Source: Burkholderiales bacterium RIFCSPHIGHO2_12_FULL_61_11
GTDB taxonomy: Bacteria > Pseudomonadota > Gammaproteobacteria > Burkholderiales > Burkholderiaceae_C
Assembly (NCBI GenBank): GCA_001770785.1
Contig: MERZ01000269.1
Location: 1,253 to 10,186, forward strand
Direction: 5' to 3'
Length of the DNA: 8,934 bases
Each line of letters opens with the position of its first letter. The first letter of the stretch is position 1. Below the pieces are notes generated by a model. It did no database searches. It was not told the DNA's origin and saw nothing but the letters and a program-made list of their open reading frames with translations. Shown here piece after piece: positions 6,571 to 8,934 of this stretch. A program made the translations under genes and the position numbers.

Positions 6571-6591
6571 TTTCCCACAAAGTTATCCACA
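6571..6591 (+). promoter_or_regulatory. Paired DnaA-box-like sites
   Basis: TTATCCACA at 6583-6591 is a perfect match to the consensus high-affinity DnaA box. TTTCCCACA at 6571-6579 differs from TTWTNCACA at one position and has the same orientation, 12 bp upstream start to start. The AT-rich stretch at 6476-6535 lies beside them. The chance of a perfect box anywhere in a window this size is a few percent. They could titrate DnaA or let DnaA control xseA or exbB. The usual oriC neighbours (dnaA, dnaN, gidA, parA) are absent here. Confidence 0.5.
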
Positions 6592-6604
6592 ATTTCTGTG
6601 AGTT

Positions 6605-6620
6605 ATGTCTTACAAGACAT
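6605..6620. promoter_or_regulatory. 16-bp palindrome, candidate operator
   Basis: ATGTCTT (6605-6611), AC, AAGACAT (6614-6620) is a perfect 7-2-7 inverted repeat, the most precise symmetric site in this intergenic region. The 2-nt spacer is too short for an RNA loop, so a dimeric DNA-binding protein is the natural reading. It lies 98 bp upstream of exbB and 229 bp upstream of the xseA start. The regulator is unknown. Confidence 0.45.
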
Positions 6621-6681
6621 CGTCCTGCAAGCATTCCTTCGCCAGCTCTGGCAAAGTCGGGCGATGCCAATTCGGTAGGCC

Positions 6682-6700
6682 ATAATTCAACACAAATTAT
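6682..6700. promoter_or_regulatory. AT-rich inverted repeat over the possible exbB -10
   Basis: ATAATT (6682-6687) and AATTAT (6695-6700) are inverted around CAACACA. The site overlaps the CATAAT hexamer and ends 17 nt before the exbB start. Size and AT content recall a Fur box, and exbBD genes are often iron-regulated, but only the first half fits the Fur consensus, so the assignment is weak. Confidence 0.25.
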
Positions 6701-6717
6701 CTGTTTGGAGATGTGCA

Positions 6718-7356
6718 TTGTTTTCGATCATACAAGCCGCAGGTTGGCCTATTTGGCCCTTGGTTGCCTGTTCCGTCCTGGCTCTTGCGCTGGTCATTGA
6801 GCGGTTTTCCAGCCTGAAAACCCAAAAGGTCGCGCCTTCAAGATTGCTTGACGAAGCCATCACCGTTTCACGCGGTGCCGTCCCGTCACCCGACGTGGTG
6901 TCGCAACTGGAACAAAACTCCCTGCTCGGCGAAGTGCTGGCCAGCGGCTTTCGTGCGCTCAATACCAATCCGCGGATCACCGAAGACGATCTGCGCTCCA
7001 CCATGGAAGGCGCCGGTCGCCGGGCGGCGCACAAGCTGGAGCGCTATCTGGCCGCGCTGGCAACCATTGCCTCTGCCGCGCCCTTGCTGGGCCTGTTTGG
7101 CACCGTCATCGGCATGATAGAGATTTTCGGTTCCCAGGCTGGCACCGGGGGTGTCAGCAATGCAGCAGGCGGCAACCCGGCACAACTGGCACAAGGAATC
7201 TCAATCGCGCTGTACAACACCGCTTTTGGCTTGATGGTGGCCATACCTTCGCTGATTTTCTGGCGCTATTTCCGTGCCCGGGTGGATGGCTACCTGCTGA
7301 TCATGGAACTGGCCGCAGAGCACTTTGTGCGACACCTCAACACCTTGCGAAAATGA
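6718..7356 (+). CDS. exbB: ExbB-type proton channel subunit (MotA/TolQ/ExbB family)
   Basis: Inner-membrane subunit of the pmf-driven motor that powers TonB-like proteins. It has 212 residues and three membrane segments: about 10-28 (IWPLVACSVLALALVI), 113-136 (ALATIASAAPLLGLFGTVIGMI) and 160-182 (GISIALYNTAFGLMVAIPSLIFW). The family signatures 'PLLGLFGTVIGMI' and 'AL.NTA.GL..AIP' are intact, including the pore threonines T129 and T168. Between TM1 and TM2 is the cytoplasmic helical domain, also as expected. The start codon is TTG at 6718, chosen because GGAG at 6707-6710 is spaced 7 nt from it and 'FSIIQAAGWPIWPL' is the normal N-terminus; the ATG at 6711 is out of frame and touches the Shine-Dalgarno sequence. 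It overlaps exbD by 4 nt. No tonB gene follows, so the partner protein is encoded elsewhere. Confidence 0.93.
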   Translation: MFSIIQAAGWPIWPLVACSVLALALVIERFSSLKTQKVAPSRLLDEAITVSRGAVPSPDVVSQLEQNSLLGEVLASGFRALNTNPRITEDDLRSTMEGAGRRAAHKLERYLAALATIASAAPLLGLFGTVIGMIEIFGSQAGTGGVSNAAGGNPAQLAQGISIALYNTAFGLMVAIPSLIFWRYFRARVDGYLLIMELAAEHFVRHLNTLRK

Positions 7357-7781
7357 ATTTTCGACCTCATGCGCATGATGAGCCGGAAATCAACCTGATT
7401 CCGTTCATCGATGTGTTGCTCGTGGTCTTGATCTTTCTGATGCTGTCAACCACCTACAGCAAATTTACCGAACTGCAGGTCACCTTGCCGGCGGCCGATG
7501 CAGAGCAGCAGCGCGACTACCCCAAGGAGGTGATTGTCGCGGTGAGCAGTGATGGCCGCTACATGGTCAACAAGACCCTGGTGCAAGGGCGCGGAGTCGA
7601 GGTGCTGGGCGCAGCGCTGGCCCTGGCGGCCAAGGCCGGCAAGGACAGCGTCATCATCATCAGCGCCGATGCCAGCGCCACGCATCAGGCGGTCATTTCG
7701 GTCATGGAGGCGGCCCGGCGCCATGGCCTGACCCAGATCACCTTTGCCACCCAGAGCGCCGCGCAGGCTCGCGCGAAGTAG
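7353..7781 (+). CDS. exbD: ExbD-type biopolymer transport protein (TolR/ExbD family)
   Basis: Partner of ExbB in the proton-driven motor. It has 142 residues: a short cytoplasmic start, one membrane helix at about 15-35 (LIPFIDVLLVVLIFLMLS), and a periplasmic domain to the end. D20 in 'PFIDVLLV' is the proton-carrying aspartate (D25 in E. coli ExbD). 'ELQVTLPAAD' after the helix and the 'V.VS.DG.Y.VN' and 'VIIISADASATHQAVISVMEAAR' segments fit the family's periplasmic fold. The ATG overlaps the exbB TGA as ATGA, so the two are translationally coupled, which suits subunits made in a fixed ratio. It could equally be named TolR-like, but no tolA, tolB or pal is present. Confidence 0.94.
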   Translation: MNFRPHAHDEPEINLIPFIDVLLVVLIFLMLSTTYSKFTELQVTLPAADAEQQRDYPKEVIVAVSSDGRYMVNKTLVQGRGVEVLGAALALAAKAGKDSVIIISADASATHQAVISVMEAARRHGLTQITFATQSAAQARAK

Positions 7782-7852
7782 GCTTTCAAGTCACGCCCTT
7801 CGCATTTCCCTTGCCATTCATTCGCCCACCCCCGTGATATGGCCAGACACGC

Positions 7853-8896
7853 GTGAAACAACTCCTGATGAAGGCCTGGCACACACGGGGATGGCTGGCC
7901 TGCCTGCTCTGGCCGGTGGCGCAAATTCACGGCCTGGCTGTGCGGCTGCGCCTGGCCTTGTACCGCCATGGCTTGCTCGCGTCAGAAGGCTTCAGTATCC
8001 CGGTGATCGTGGTCGGCAACGTGGTGGCCGGCGGCGCTGGCAAGACACCGCTGGTGATCGCATTGGTCAAGCATTTGCAGGCCCAAGGTTGGCCGGTTGG
8101 CGTGGTCTCACGCGGCCATGGGCGGTCCGCTCAGCACAGCCTCGAAGTCAGACCCGAAACGCCGGTTGACCAGTCTGGTGACGAGCCGGCGCTTATAAAA
8201 AGGGCTACTGGCGCTGCTGTTTTTGTTGCAAAAAGGCGCGTTGAAGCAGTGCATGCGCTGCTGGCAGCCTACCCTGACACCGCCGTCGTGGTGGCCGACG
8301 ATGGTTTACAGCACTACGCTTTGCGGCGCGACATCGAGATCGCCGTGTTTGACGACCGCGGCGTGGGCAACGGCTGGCTGCTGCCGGCCGGCCCGCTGCG
8401 CGAACCCTGGCCCGAGCGCAAGCGCCAGGGGATCGATCTGGTGCTGCATACCGGACAAGAGCCCGCCTTCGAAGGATTCACCTCGAGCCGACAGCTGGCC
8501 GATCATGCGGTGGCCGCGGGCGGCAGCCAGGTGGCATTGACTGCCTTGCGGGGTCAGCCTTTGGTGGCGCTGGCGGGCATAGCCAGTCCTGAAACTTTTT
8601 TTGCCATGCTCAGGGCGCGTGGCCTGACACTGGAGAAAACCATTTCTTTGCCTGATCACCACGATTTTGAAAGTGACAAACTTGAGGCTTGTGCAGGCAA
8701 GATGGTGCTGTGTACTGAAAAAGACGCCGTCAAACTGTTTTCCATGCCGGGGCGGGTTCGACCAGACGTGCTAGCCGTCCCCCTGGCGTTTTCGCCCGAG
8801 CCCGCCTTTTTTGCGGCGCTTGACGAACTTCTGGCTCCCCTGCTTGCTTCCAGGCTTTCTCAATTACCATCAGACCATGGACACAAAATTACTTGA
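7853..8896 (+). CDS. lpxK: Tetraacyldisaccharide 4'-kinase (lipid A synthesis)
   Basis: Phosphorylates the 4' position of the lipid A disaccharide precursor with ATP at the cytoplasmic face of the inner membrane. It has 347 residues from a GTG start. Residues about 12-40 are a hydrophobic, basic membrane-associating segment. The P-loop is 'GNVVAGGAGKTPL' (55-67, K64 and T65). Further signatures are 'SRGHGR' (86-91), 'SGDEPAL' (108-114), 'VADDGLQHY' (148-155, carrying the catalytic Asp pair), 'PAGPLREP' (178-185), 'LPDHHDF' (266-272) and 'TEKDAVK' (288-294). The set is complete, so the enzyme should be active. Start choice is uncertain: no upstream in-frame ATG exists, GTG 7853 lacks a good Shine-Dalgarno, and ATG 7868 (residue 6) is possible. 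It lies 71 nt after exbD with no terminator between, and overlaps the next gene by 20 nt. Confidence 0.95.
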   Translation: MKQLLMKAWHTRGWLACLLWPVAQIHGLAVRLRLALYRHGLLASEGFSIPVIVVGNVVAGGAGKTPLVIALVKHLQAQGWPVGVVSRGHGRSAQHSLEVRPETPVDQSGDEPALIKRATGAAVFVAKRRVEAVHALLAAYPDTAVVVADDGLQHYALRRDIEIAVFDDRGVGNGWLLPAGPLREPWPERKRQGIDLVLHTGQEPAFEGFTSSRQLADHAVAAGGSQVALTALRGQPLVALAGIASPETFFAMLRARGLTLEKTISLPDHHDFESDKLEACAGKMVLCTEKDAVKLFSMPGRVRPDVLAVPLAFSPEPAFFAALDELLAPLLASRLSQLPSDHGHKIT

Positions 8897-8934
8897 ACTG
8901 CTGGTCTGCCCTGTGACCAAGGGGCCGCTGGAAT
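8877..8934 (+). CDS. Trm112/YcaR-like small protein (partial, runs off window)
   Basis: Only the first 19 residues are present: MDTKLLELLVCPVTKGPLE. 'LLELLVCPVTKGPL' is the standard opening of the small (about 60-residue) Trm112/YcaR (UPF0434) family, whose CP.TKG stretch forms part of a zinc-ribbon-like fold. The ATG at 8877 lies inside the end of lpxK in another frame, 20 nt before its stop codon ends, with no clear Shine-Dalgarno sequence, so translation is probably coupled to lpxK. In related bacteria kdsB usually follows. Confidence 0.85.
   Translation, partial: MDTKLLELLVCPVTKGPLE

Larger units (their letters stand above)
6377..6717. promoter_or_regulatory. Divergent xseA/exbB intergenic region
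   Basis: This 341-bp region contains no credible gene. It must hold promoters for xseA (leftward) and exbB (rightward). About 6476-6535 is markedly AT-rich. To its right are two adjacent DnaA-box-like 9-mers, a 16-bp palindrome and, near exbB, CATAAT (6681-6686), a possible -10 about 32 nt before the exbB start, although no good -35 sits at 16-18 bp. GCCAG/CTGGC (6641-6652) and GCCAT/ATGGC (6419-6433) are small extra inverted repeats. The region is larger and more structured than two housekeeping promoters need. Confidence 0.6.

Noticed and set aside
6476..6620. Chromosomal replication origin
   Set aside because: Only one perfect DnaA box plus one near match, and none of the usual origin genes is nearby; a regulatory or titration site is more modest and better supported.
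6711..6800. Leader peptide starting at ATG 6711
   Set aside because: The Shine-Dalgarno sequence is directly adjacent to this ATG with no spacing and the frame overlaps exbB; it is better read as a decoy.

Overview
The window looks like ordinary chromosome from a betaproteobacterium, most likely a Comamonadaceae member related to Polaromonas or Rhodoferax. I infer this from the gene order exbB-exbD-lpxK-trm112, the sequences of isocitrate dehydrogenase, SodB and XseA, and the small signal-peptided Ala/Lys-rich protein. No search was run. Most genes are core metabolism or envelope functions. The less ordinary material is at the left end and in the intergenic regions.

Layout. 1-383 (-) is the N-terminal part of a periplasmic solute-binding protein of ABC-transporter type, truncated by the window edge. 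384-842 has no gene, but just upstream of the binding-protein gene it holds a FadR/PdhR-type operator candidate (TGGT-ATC-ACCA) and CGAT direct repeats. 843-1556 (-) is a FadR-subfamily (FCD) GntR regulator, the obvious candidate to bind that site. 1557-1996 is a gene-free stretch with a degenerate 57-bp repeat and a bidirectional terminator. 1997-3250 (-) is icd, NADP-dependent isocitrate dehydrogenase. Divergent from it, 3456-3761 (+) encodes a small exported protein of Pro/Thr/Ala and Lys/Ala repeats with its own terminator. 3855-4349 (+) is an exported DUF192 protein, convergent with sodB (4428-5009, -) across a shared bidirectional terminator. sodB lies 56 nt downstream of xseA (5066-6376, -), so the two are probably cotranscribed.

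The 341-bp divergent region between xseA and exbB (6377-6717) is AT-rich in the middle. It carries a perfect DnaA box beside a one-mismatch box, a 16-bp palindrome and an AT-rich inverted repeat close to the exbB start. The rightward operon is exbB (TTG start), exbD (ATGA overlap), lpxK (after a 71-nt gap) and a truncated Trm112/YcaR-like gene overlapping lpxK by 20 nt. It joins a proton-motive-force energiser of the inner membrane to lipid A synthesis.

I found no phage, insertion sequence, CRISPR array, tRNA or rRNA, and no convincing new multi-gene system. The best leads are the regulator/operator/binding-protein module at the left end, the DnaA-box cluster with neighbouring palindrome at 6571-6620, and the exported Lys/Ala repeat protein.
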